From: JBDHWG01 sp046328525
Lineage (GTDB): Bacteria > Chloroflexota > Anaerolineae > Epilineales > JAHCIE01
Direction: 5' to 3'
Length of the DNA stretch: 64,000 nucleotides
Assembly: GCA_046328525.1 (NCBI GenBank)
Contig: JAXLWK010000008.1
Span: 1 to 64,000 of the forward strand
The notes beneath the pieces were generated by a model that searched no databases, was not told the origin of the DNA, and saw only the letters and a program-made list of their open reading frames with translations. Below are positions 33,794 to 41,106 of this stretch, piece by piece (within the stretch, counting starts at the first letter, position 1; the number at the start of each line of letters is the position of its first letter). The translations under genes and the position numbers were made by a program.

Positions 33794-35278
33794 ATGCTAC
33801 TTGCATCTAGCCCGTCGGCCACGACAGCGGCCGACATTCACTTCGGCACCGACGGCTGGCGCGCCGTCATCAGCGACCAATTTACCTTCGCCAACGTCCG
33901 CCACGTCGCCCAGGCCATCGCCCAGTGGGTGCTGGAGCAGACGCCGCCCAACGGCGAGCACAGCGTCGTCGTCGGCTTCGACACGCGCTTTCTCTCCGAC
34001 CGCTACGCCATCGAGGTCACCCGCGTTCTCGCCGGCAATGGCATCCACGTCTACCTCACCAGCGGCAACTGCCCCACGCCGGCCCTGTCGTGGGCCGTGC
34101 CGAGCCTCAAGGCCACGGCCGGCGTCATGATCACCGCCAGCCACAACCCGCCGCGCTACAACGGCATTAAAGTGAAGGCCAGCCACGGCGGCAGCGCCAT
34201 GCCCGCCGACACGGCCCAGATCGAGCGCTTCCTCCAGGAGAACCTGGCCCAGGGCCGCGCCCCGGCCTACACGACCTACGACGCGCCCGGCCACGACCGA
34301 GGCGACTCGCCAGACCACCCGCGCATCAGCCGCTACAACACGCTGCCCGGCTACCTGGCCCACCTCAAAACCCTGGTGGACTTCGACGCCATCGCCGTCC
34401 TCAACCCGCGTGTTGTCGCCGACCCGATGTACGGCGCGGGCCGCGGCTACCTGCGCGCCATGATCGCGGCGATGGGGGTCGAGGTGCACGAGATCCGCCA
34501 CGAGCTGAACCCCGGCTTCGGTGGCGTCCACCCGGAACCCATTCCCCGCAACCTGCGCGCCCTCGTCCACACGGTGCTGGAAGGCGAGTTTGACGCCGGG
34601 CTGGCGACGGATGGCGACGCCGACCGCGTCGGCGCCGTGGACGACACCGGTCGCTTCGTCAGCCCGCACATGATCTTCGCCCTTGTCCTGCGCCACCTGG
34701 CCGAGCGCGGCCAGCGGGGTGACGTGGTCAAGACCGTCTCGACGACGCTGCTGGTGGACCGCCTGGCGCGTCACTACGGCCTGACGCTGCACGAGACGCC
34801 GGTCGGGTTCAACCACATCGCCGACCACATCCTGAAGGGCAACGTCCTGATCGGCGGCGAGGAGAGCGGCAGCCTGACCATCCAGGGTCACGTGCCGGAG
34901 GGCGACGGGCTGCTGATGGGGCTGCTGCTGCTGGAGGTCATGGCGAAGCAGGGGCAGCGCAAGTTGAGCCGGGTTATTGACGATCTGCTGGCCGAGCAAG
35001 GCCCGGTATTCTACGACCGCCACGACCTGCGCGTGCCGCCGTTCTCCAAGCAGGAGATGGTGGCGCGGCTGACGGACAATGCGCCGGCGACGCTGGGCGA
35101 TGTCGGGGTGGCGCGCGTCAACAGCATGGACGGGGTGAAGTACCTGCTCGAGGACGACGCCTGGCTGCTCATCCGCCCGTCGGGGACGGAGCCGGTGCTA
35201 CGCATCTACGCCGAGGGCCGCAGCCCAGAGCAGGTGCAGGCGCTGCTGGCGGCGGGGCAGTCCCTCGCCGGCGTCTAG
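33794..35278 (+). CDS. Phosphoglucomutase/phosphomannomutase
   Basis: 494 residues, alpha-D-phosphohexomutase superfamily. It moves phosphate between C1 and C6 of hexoses, supplying sugar-1-phosphates for polysaccharides and glycolysis. The opening loop is FGTDGWRA, the phosphoserine is S116 in ITASHNPP, the metal site is D273-GDADR, the sugar-specificity loop is GGEESGSL, and the C-terminal phosphate-binding loop is LIRPSGTEPVLRIYAEG. All four domains are complete. Phosphoglucomutase versus phosphomannomutase cannot be settled; GEESG is found in both. The leader upstream may be structured. Confidence 0.93.
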   Translation: MLLASSPSATTAADIHFGTDGWRAVISDQFTFANVRHVAQAIAQWVLEQTPPNGEHSVVVGFDTRFLSDRYAIEVTRVLAGNGIHVYLTSGNCPTPALSWAVPSLKATAGVMITASHNPPRYNGIKVKASHGGSAMPADTAQIERFLQENLAQGRAPAYTTYDAPGHDRGDSPDHPRISRYNTLPGYLAHLKTLVDFDAIAVLNPRVVADPMYGAGRGYLRAMIAAMGVEVHEIRHELNPGFGGVHPEPIPRNLRALVHTVLEGEFDAGLATDGDADRVGAVDDTGRFVSPHMIFALVLRHLAERGQRGDVVKTVSTTLLVDRLARHYGLTLHETPVGFNHIADHILKGNVLIGGEESGSLTIQGHVPEGDGLLMGLLLLEVMAKQGQRKLSRVIDDLLAEQGPVFYDRHDLRVPPFSKQEMVARLTDNAPATLGDVGVARVNSMDGVKYLLEDDAWLLIRPSGTEPVLRIYAEGRSPEQVQALLAAGQSLAGV

Positions 35279-35360
35279 CCGCAGGGCACGCATCCCCCCC
35301 CCCTCGCTATGAAAGTTCGCCGGGGGCCGCATCGTCGCCGGTCGTCGCCACCGCAGCAGG

Positions 35361-35371
35361 GGCGTTCCGCC
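35361..35371. repeat. Left target-site duplication of the insertion sequence
   Basis: GGCGTTCCGCC at 35361-35371, repeated exactly at 36859-36869 on the other side of the element. Confidence 0.9.
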
Positions 35372-36858
35372 CATAAGCGCTAACTTAAGGCGTGGTAGGT
35401 GTCGCACGTTAACAAGTGACAAGAGACGCTAACCACACACGGGCAGCCGCCGCGTGCTGACGACGGCGACGTGGCGCGTCGCATAGGAAGCGCCGCAGCT
35501 TGGGTAACGCCGCCAGCACGTCGGCAAGGGCGAGCGAACCGCGCACGCTACTGCGCAAGGCATCCCAAGCCAGGACTGTCCAGCGCCAGGCGCTCAAAGG
35601 TCGCTGCGCATCGGCTAACCAGTCATCCAGGGGCGTCGCGCCACCTGCCGTCACCGCCTCCAAGCACAGCGCGGCCAGCAGCTTAGCCAATAGATAGCTC
35701 TGGGCCATCTCTGCATCGTGCGCTCGCAGTTCATCCAAGTCGAGCACGCTCTTGAGACGCTTGATCGCCAGTTCGATTTGCCAGCGCAGCCGATATAGCG
35801 CCAGGCATAGCGGAGCGCTGTAGTCCGCAGGCGGCAAGTTGGTCAGCAGCATCACAAAGCCCGCCGCATACAAGCTATCCTGGCTGGGAGTGTAGCCCTT
35901 CCGACTGGCGATGCTGCGCACCCGTCGGCGCGCTCGCTCGGCCGCCTCGGACGGTACCGCCGCAACAATCAGCCGTAGCGGCATGACATCGGGCGCGTCG
36001 GTCAGCCTCACCCCACACTCGCGGTGGGTCGCCGTTGTCTCACTCCGCCGCAGCCACGCCAGGACATCTAGGCGGACGCCCTGGTCGTCGTCCAACCGAC
36101 AGCGCCCGACATGCCAGCGCACGATCAACGGCGCCGCCACGTTCAAGGCACTCTCCAGGCTGAACCGATAGCTATAGCCCCCATCGGCGATCTGGATGGC
36201 CTGCGGATCCGGGGAAAAGCGAACCAGGCTTTCGGCGCCATGCGCGTCCGTGACGTCGATGGCGTCGAGACACAGCCGACCGAGATCCAGGCTCAGATGC
36301 ACCCGCCAGGTGGTGCCCGAGCTCCCTGGCCGACTGAGGCTCGTGGCATCGATCAAGCGCAGGCGGACGGCCGGCAGGGTCTGCACCATCAGCCGTCGCT
36401 GGCACAGGACTGCTACGACTAACGTGCCCAACCACCGTCGGGACTGGCGCACACGCTTGCGCAGCGCCACATCGCTCAGGTTGCCCAGCCCGCGCAGGAC
36501 GCACCAGACGCCCAGCAGGCGCAGCGAGAAGTCACACACGGCATACGCCAGCACGATCCGCAGCAGGTCGGAGGCGCAGCGTACCTGCCGCCGTCGGGTC
36601 AGCGCACCAGTCGCCCGCGCCGTCGCCTCCAGGTCGACCGACAGAAGCTGTCGGATACGCTCCCACTCGGCGTCTGTCAGAGTCGGCGTGGGGATCGCTG
36701 CCCCGTCTTCCCTTGTCGGCTCAGGTGTGCTAGACTTCATGTCGGCCTCCAGAGTAGGGTGGGTGGTGGTACACCTTTATCCTACTCTGAAGGCTTCTCT
36801 TGTCCACTTGTTAAGGTGCACGTCGCCTTATGTTGAGTCCCTTAAGTTAGCGCTTATG
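35372..36858 (-). mobile_element. Complete IS4-family-like insertion sequence (1487 bp)
   Basis: Perfect 19-bp terminal inverted repeats (CATAAGCGCTAACTTAAGG at 35372-35390 and its complement ending at 36858), a second inner inverted repeat (TTAACAAGTG followed by ACAAGAGA), one intact transposase gene, and an 11-bp target duplication. The intact ends, duplication and reading frame argue for recent insertion into the gap between the phosphohexomutase and histidine kinase genes. Confidence 0.92.
35409..36740 (-). CDS. IS4-like DDE transposase
   Basis: 443 residues. Likely catalytic triad: first Asp in LRLIDATSLS, second Asp in IQIADGGYSYRF, and Glu in the C-terminal YRLRWQIELAIKRLKS, which fits the Y-x2-R-x3-E-x6-K signature of IS4-type transposases. 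It occupies almost the whole element and appears intact. The N-terminal helical part (LTDAEWERIRQLL) likely binds the ends. TTGTCCACTTGTTAA near the right end, inside the IS, may contribute an outward or inward promoter. Confidence 0.9.
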   Translation of the reverse strand: MKSSTPEPTREDGAAIPTPTLTDAEWERIRQLLSVDLEATARATGALTRRRQVRCASDLLRIVLAYAVCDFSLRLLGVWCVLRGLGNLSDVALRKRVRQSRRWLGTLVVAVLCQRRLMVQTLPAVRLRLIDATSLSRPGSSGTTWRVHLSLDLGRLCLDAIDVTDAHGAESLVRFSPDPQAIQIADGGYSYRFSLESALNVAAPLIVRWHVGRCRLDDDQGVRLDVLAWLRRSETTATHRECGVRLTDAPDVMPLRLIVAAVPSEAAERARRRVRSIASRKGYTPSQDSLYAAGFVMLLTNLPPADYSAPLCLALYRLRWQIELAIKRLKSVLDLDELRAHDAEMAQSYLLAKLLAALCLEAVTAGGATPLDDWLADAQRPLSAWRWTVLAWDALRSSVRGSLALADVLAALPKLRRFLCDAPRRRRQHAAAARVWLASLVTC

Positions 36859-36869
36859 GGCGTTCCGCC
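36859..36869. repeat. Right target-site duplication of the insertion sequence
   Basis: Exact repeat of 35361-35371. Removing the element and one copy restores GGGGCGTTCCGCCCCCGCACC, itself a small palindrome. Confidence 0.9.
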
Positions 36870-36888
36870 CCCGCACCCCAAAGAGGGC

Positions 36889-36939
36889 AGCCCCCTTCAG
36901 GGGGCTTCGCTTGTTTAGCCTGGCACTTGAGTGCCAGGC
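36889..36939. terminator. Two hairpins downstream of the insertion sequence
   Basis: AGCCCCC-TTCA-GGGGGCT (36889-36906) is followed by CGCTTGTTT. Then GCCTGGCACT/AGTGCCAGGC (36918-36939) forms a perfect 10-bp palindrome. The first, before the IS inserted, may have been a terminator of the phosphohexomutase transcript. Confidence 0.5.
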
Positions 36940-36989
36940 AACGGCTGAACGCGTTATGCCCGCGGCTTGAGGGTCTTGCGAACAAGGTC

Positions 36990-37064
36990 GGAACGCAAAG
37001 GCGCAGAGACGCAAAGAAAGGCAGCACGGTTTTTCCCTTTGCGCCGCCGCGTTCCTATCCTATT
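36990..37064. repeat. GCAAAGGCGCAGAGACGCAAAG-family inverted repeat at the histidine kinase stop
   Basis: GGAACGCAAAGGCGCAGAGA on one arm and the complement of GATAGGAACGCGGCGGCGCA on the other. The family also occurs at 40988-41080 and in part at 3171 and 3350-3390. The minus-strand arm GATAGGAACGC contains the TAG that ends the histidine kinase. Confidence 0.65.
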
Positions 37065-38476
37065 TTCGAGCCAGGGTCGTCGCGGGAGCGGGTTTCCTTT
37101 GCGTCGGCGATGGGGAGAGTGAACCAGAAGGTGCTGCCGGCGCCAGGCGCGCTTTCGACGCCGATGTCGCCGCCCTGCGCCTTGACGAGTTGCCGCGCGA
37201 TCGCCAGCCCCAGCCCAGAGCCGCCCTGCTCCCGCGCCCGCGAGCGGTCCGCGCGCCAGAAGCGGTCGAAGACGTGCGGCAAGTCCTCAGGCCGAATGCC
37301 CGCGCCTGTGTCGCTGACGCTGATGTGGGCGAAGCCCGTCGTCGCCGGCCCCGCCGCCAGGGTGATGCGCCCGCCTGGCGGCGTGTAGCGCATGGCATTG
37401 GCGACCAGATTGTGGATGACCTGGCGCACGCGGTGGGCGTCGGCCAGGACGGGGCTGAGGCGCGGCGCGACGGCGACGTCGAGACGAACCGCCTGCCGCC
37501 GGACGGCCTCGGCGAACAGCGCAGCTTCCGCGTCGAGCAGCGGCGCGAGGTCCGTCGGCCCCAGCTCGAGGCTGAGCTGCCCCGCCTCGGCCTGCGCCAG
37601 CTCGCGCAGGTCGCTCACCAGGCGGTTCAGCACCAGCGTCTCGTCGTAGACGGCGGCGATCTCGCTCTTCTCCAGCGGGTACACGCCGTCGAGGATGGCC
37701 TGAAGGTTGCCCTGGATGACGCTCAGCGGCGTGCGCAGCTCGTGGGCAATGTCGGCGACCATGTTGCGCCGCAGCCCCTCCGCCTGCTCCAGGTCAGCGG
37801 CCATGCCGTTGAACGCCTGGGCCAGCGCCGCGATCTCGGCCGCGCCCTCGACGGGCACGCGCTGACCGAACTCGCCCCGCGAGATGCGCCGCGCCGCTTT
37901 CGCCAGGCGGTTGAGCGGCGCCGCCACGCCGCGCGCGATGATCAGCCCGAGCAGCGTGCCGAGCACACCGGCCACCAGGCCCGCCTGGAGCAGCGCCCGG
38001 TTCACCTGCTCCAGGAATGTCTGAGCGGGCACGTTATTGGCGACCCAGCCGCCCGGCATCGCCAGCAAGTAGCCGACGGTGCGGTTCTGCGCGGAAATCG
38101 GAACGGCGTCGGCCAGATCGCCTCGCTCTAGAGCCGTCCCCTGGCGGCCAAAACGGTCGTAGACGATGCGGCCGTCGGCGTCGGCCAGGGCCAGGGGGGG
38201 GCCGCCGCGCCCCATGCCCCGGCCCGCGCCCGCCCCCGGTCCGACGCCGGGGCCGCGCCCCGCGCCCAGGAGGGCGTCCACTCCGCTCCATTCCCCCGTC
38301 CGGGTGTAGAAGTCACCCAGCTCGGTCAGGAGGTCGGGATCGGCTACCTGCGTCCGGGCCACGTAGCGGCCAAACGACGCGCTGACCTGGCGGTCGGCGA
38401 GCCAGGCCGCGGCCAGGATGCCGACGACCGTCACCAGGGCGAACGCCAGCGTGAGGCGCACCCAGAGCCTGTTCAC
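37055..38476 (-). CDS. Membrane sensor histidine kinase
   Basis: 473 residues. Two transmembrane helices (about 8-26 and 165-185) bracket an extracytoplasmic sensor of ~140 residues that contains a Gly-rich run (GRGPGVGPGAGAGRGMGRGG). A HAMP domain (IARGVAAPLNRLAKAARRIS), HisKA with phosphoacceptor H245 (DIAHELRTPL), and HATPase with N (LVANAMRYTPP), G1 (VSDTGAGI), F and G2 (GGSGLGLAIARQLV) boxes follow. It is coupled to the upstream response regulator by a 4-bp overlap. The DUF2680-like secreted protein encoded further upstream has a similar Gly-rich tract and may be part of the same signalling system. Confidence 0.93.
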   Translation of the reverse strand: MNRLWVRLTLAFALVTVVGILAAAWLADRQVSASFGRYVARTQVADPDLLTELGDFYTRTGEWSGVDALLGAGRGPGVGPGAGAGRGMGRGGPPLALADADGRIVYDRFGRQGTALERGDLADAVPISAQNRTVGYLLAMPGGWVANNVPAQTFLEQVNRALLQAGLVAGVLGTLLGLIIARGVAAPLNRLAKAARRISRGEFGQRVPVEGAAEIAALAQAFNGMAADLEQAEGLRRNMVADIAHELRTPLSVIQGNLQAILDGVYPLEKSEIAAVYDETLVLNRLVSDLRELAQAEAGQLSLELGPTDLAPLLDAEAALFAEAVRRQAVRLDVAVAPRLSPVLADAHRVRQVIHNLVANAMRYTPPGGRITLAAGPATTGFAHISVSDTGAGIRPEDLPHVFDRFWRADRSRAREQGGSGLGLAIARQLVKAQGGDIGVESAPGAGSTFWFTLPIADAKETRSRDDPGSKIG

Positions 38477-39168
38477 GCCCCGCCTCGCAGCCGATAGCCG
38501 ACGCCGTGGACGGTCTCGATGTACGTCGGGTGGGACGGGTCCGGCTCAATCTTCCGCCGCAGATTCTTGATGTGGCTATCCACCGTGCGCTCGATACCGC
38601 CGTATTCGTAGCCGAGCGCCTTCTCGATAAGGTCCGTCCGCGTCAGAACGTGGCCCGGGTTCTCCATGAACGTTTTCAGCAGGTCGAACTCGGTGGGTGT
38701 CAGGACGATCTCCTGCCCGCCGACGTCCGCGATGCGGCGGTCGGGGTCCAGGGACAGCGCGCCGACGCGAAGGGCGCGGGCGGGCGCGGGCAGGCCCGAC
38801 GTGCGGCGCAGGACGGCGCGTACCCTGGCGACGACCTCGCGCGGATTGAACGGCTTGGCGATGTAGTCGTCGGCGCCCATCTCCAGGCCGACGATGCGGT
38901 CGGTGTCCTCGACCCGCGCTGTCAGCATGATGATGGGGCGGTCGGCCAGGGCCGGGTCGGCCCGCACCAGCCGCGTGATCTCCCACCCGTCCTTGTCCGG
39001 CAGCATCAGGTCAAGGACGATCAGGTCAGGCCGGTCGCGGCGGATCGAGTGCAGCGCCGTCTCGCCGTCGTAGGCGACAAGCACCCCGTAGCCCGACTGC
39101 TCCAGGTAGGCGCGGACGAGCCGCACAATTTGCCGATCATCATCCACCACAAGAATCGTTTTCCCCAT
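38473..39168 (-). CDS. OmpR-family response regulator
   Basis: 231 residues from ATG 39168 (the longer frame begins in repeat DNA). The receiver domain has acidic residues D10/D11, phosphoacceptor D53 (LIVLDLMLPDKDGW), T81-type switch (IIMLTAR) and K103-type lysine (DDYIAKPFNPREV). The C-terminal winged helix carries LTPTEFDLLKTFMENPGHVLTR and the recognition region RTVDSHIKNLRRKIEPDP. It works with the histidine kinase whose start it overlaps. Confidence 0.94.
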   Translation of the reverse strand: MGKTILVVDDDRQIVRLVRAYLEQSGYGVLVAYDGETALHSIRRDRPDLIVLDLMLPDKDGWEITRLVRADPALADRPIIMLTARVEDTDRIVGLEMGADDYIAKPFNPREVVARVRAVLRRTSGLPAPARALRVGALSLDPDRRIADVGGQEIVLTPTEFDLLKTFMENPGHVLTRTDLIEKALGYEYGGIERTVDSHIKNLRRKIEPDPSHPTYIETVHGVGYRLRGGA

Positions 39169-39244
39169 GACCCCTGTCCCCTCAACGCCATGCGCCGACT
39201 GATGGATTGTGACTCCTGGTTGCGGCAATAGGGCTGGCGCTGGG

Positions 39245-39273
39245 GTAGGGGCAAGTTTGAAACCTGCCCCTAG
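39245..39273. repeat. GGGGCAGGTTT-family palindrome
   Basis: GTAGGGGCAAGTTTGAAACC then TGCCCCTAG, one mismatch in the arms. It lies between the response regulator and the DUF2680-like gene. Confidence 0.75.
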
Positions 39274-39305
39274 CACGCCACGCCGACTTCAGCCGGCTTC
39301 TTCGG

Positions 39306-39869
39306 TTACGGCGTGCTCCAGCGCGGCCCGCGCGGCGCGTTCGTCCCGTTGCGGCCCTGGTCGGGCGTCATCGGCCCCTGGCCCTGGCGCGGCCCGAACG
39401 CCGGGCCGACGCTCGTGCGATCCACCATCGTCGGAACCTGAGACTGCATGCGGGCCAGCATGAGGCCCGCCTGGGCCTGGGTCAGCTTGCCGTCCGCGAC
39501 GGCCTTGTCTACGTCCGCCTTCTTCTCCGCCAGGATCTGGCTGACCAGTGTATCCCTGGTAACGCCCTTCGCCTGAGCGATTTGCGCCAGCGACTTGCCC
39601 GCCGCGCGCTCGGTGTGGAGCTGGCTATCCGTCAGACCCAGGAGTGCCTCGATCTCGTCGTCCATGCCGGCCCACGCCGGGCGGTTCTGTCCGCCCATGC
39701 CCGGCCCGCGCCCCGGCCCCACTCCGGCCCCGCCCTGCCCTTGCGGCCCCAGGCCGTAGGGACACACGCCCGCCGCGCCGCCGGCCGGCCCTTGCGCCAG
39801 CGCCGACCCGACGACCACCGCTGTGAGCGCCACGACGAGAACTGCCACACCTACCAATCGCTTCAACAT
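39306..39869 (-). CDS. Secreted DUF2680-like protein
   Basis: 187 residues from ATG 39869; the frame upstream to 40316 is unrelated sequence. A signal peptide (RLVGVAVLVVALTAVVVGSALA) leads to a Gly-rich tract (GPQGQGGAGVGPGRGPGMGG), then a helical region that fits DUF2680/YckD (LLGLTDSQLHTERAAGKSLA; VTRDTLVSQILAEKKADVDK; DGKLTQAQAGLMLARM). It ends in a Pro/Gly-rich tail. It precedes the response regulator and kinase genes on the same strand across a 137-bp gap. Function unknown; sensing or envelope stress is an inference from context. Confidence 0.75.
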   Translation of the reverse strand: MLKRLVGVAVLVVALTAVVVGSALAQGPAGGAAGVCPYGLGPQGQGGAGVGPGRGPGMGGQNRPAWAGMDDEIEALLGLTDSQLHTERAAGKSLAQIAQAKGVTRDTLVSQILAEKKADVDKAVADGKLTQAQAGLMLARMQSQVPTMVDRTSVGPAFGPRQGQGPMTPDQGRNGTNAPRGPRWSTP

Positions 39870-39948
39870 TGTCTTCTGCCTTTCTCTATTGGATGCTATC
39901 GTTTGGCTTACCGTTTCAGAGGACCGTCCGTCCTGCTGTCTGTACGCC

Positions 39949-39957
39949 AGTATAGCA
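39949..39957 (-). promoter_or_regulatory. Extended -10 promoter of the DUF2680-like gene
   Basis: On the minus strand TGC directly precedes TATACT (39954-39949). A -35 match is poor, as allowed for extended -10 promoters. It is back-to-back with the promoter at 40009. Confidence 0.45.
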
Positions 39958-40008
39958 GCCAGATATGGCGGTAGGGCGCAGAAGTCATGGATTTTGTGTG
40001 CAGATGTC

Positions 40009-40037
40009 TTGACCCGCTCGATGGACGGCGGTACAAT
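40009..40037 (+). promoter_or_regulatory. Sigma70-type promoter of the cysteine hydrolase gene
   Basis: TTGACC (40009-40014), 17 bp, TACAAT (40032-40037). Confidence 0.7.
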
Positions 40038-40100
40038 GCAGCCGTCTATTCGGTTCAGCAGCCACAAACAACCAGGGCACCCCAAACAAGGAGCATAAAC

Positions 40101-40742
40101 ATGGACCCTAAACACACGGCGCTGGTCCTGATCGAGTACCAAAACGACTTTGCGTCTGAGGGTGGCACATTGCACGAGGCGGTCCGGCCGGTCATGGAGA
40201 GCACAAACATGCTCGCCAACACCGTCGAGACCATCGAAAAAGCCCGCGCGCTCGGCGCAACGATTGTCTTCGCGCCCATCACGTTCACCGACGATTACCA
40301 CGAGTTGACGCCGCAACCCTACGGCATCCTGAAAGGCGTCGTGGATAGTCAGTCATTCCGCAAGGGCACCTGGGGGGCGGAGATCATTGATGTTCTCAAG
40401 CCGCAGGCGGAGGACATTGTCATTGAGGGGAAACGCGGCCTCTGCGGTTTCGCCAGCACCAACCTGGATTTCATCCTGCGTAGCCGCGGCCTCTCGACCG
40501 TTGCGTTGGGCGGCTTCCTGACGAACTGCTGTGTCGAGTCGACCATGCGCACGGCGTATGAGAAAGGGTACAACGTCATCACGCTGAAGGATTGCACGGC
40601 GGCGTTAAGTGAGGACGAGCAGCGCCTCGCTGTCGAGAAGAACTACCCCATGTTCTCGCGGCCGATGAATCACGATGAGTTTCTGGCCGAGCTAGGCGGC
40701 GAAGCGGCGGTGGCGACTCAGAGCCGCGGATATAGCGCCTAG
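40101..40742 (+). CDS. Isochorismatase-family cysteine hydrolase
   Basis: 213 residues from ATG 40101, preceded by AAGGAG. The triad typical of the family is present: D16 (IEYQNDF), K111 (IEGKRGLCGFAST) and C144 (GGFLTNCCVESTMRTAY). These enzymes hydrolyse amides or vinyl ethers such as nicotinamide, N-carbamoyl compounds or isochorismate. The substrate is not evident and there are no pathway neighbours. It stands alone between its own promoter and terminator. Confidence 0.88.
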   Translation: MDPKHTALVLIEYQNDFASEGGTLHEAVRPVMESTNMLANTVETIEKARALGATIVFAPITFTDDYHELTPQPYGILKGVVDSQSFRKGTWGAEIIDVLKPQAEDIVIEGKRGLCGFASTNLDFILRSRGLSTVALGGFLTNCCVESTMRTAYEKGYNVITLKDCTAALSEDEQRLAVEKNYPMFSRPMNHDEFLAELGGEAAVATQSRGYSA

Positions 40743-40775
40743 AGCCGCCATTCGACGGCACACGGGCTTTGTGGC

Positions 40776-40809
40776 GGTCCCCTGCGCTTTGGCGCGGGGG
40801 ACCTTTTTT
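40776..40809 (+). terminator. Rho-independent terminator of the cysteine hydrolase gene
   Basis: GGTCCCCTGCGC, loop TTTG, GCGCGGGGGACC, TTTTTT. The stem has one G-T or mismatch pair. Confidence 0.9.
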
Positions 40810-40987
40810 GCGCCGGTTCGCCGTGGTTTCGCGGTGTACTGGCATGTAAGTTGCCTGTTGCTCCTGGCCGGCGTTGCCGTCGCCGTCTACCGCCCGGCTG
40901 CCCGCCGCAGCTAAAGCCGCTCCTTCACACAACCGCATACTGACAACGACCACGCGGTACGCGACGCAGGCGTACCACGTTCTTCGT

Positions 40988-41080
40988 TTAGATAGGAACG
41001 CAAAGGCGCAGAGACGCAAAGAAAGACAACGGGGTTTTCCCCTGCGCGTCTTTGCGCCATTCGCGCCCGTTGCGTGGCGT
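40988..41080. repeat. GCAAAGGCGCAGAGACGCAAAG-family inverted repeat
   Basis: GATAGGAACGCAAAGGCGCA on the left and CTGCGCGTCTTTGCGCC on the right, with GACGCAAAGAAAG and TTTTCCCC between. It fills most of the 40810-41106 gap, which otherwise shows nothing. Confidence 0.7.
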
Positions 41081-41106
41081 TCGGGGTGCAGCGCGCGGGG
41101 GCTACG

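Noticed and set aside
35372..36858. Prophage or genomic island around the IS
   Set aside because: Only a single insertion sequence is present; flanks are a sugar mutase and a two-component system, with no integrase, att site or phage gene.
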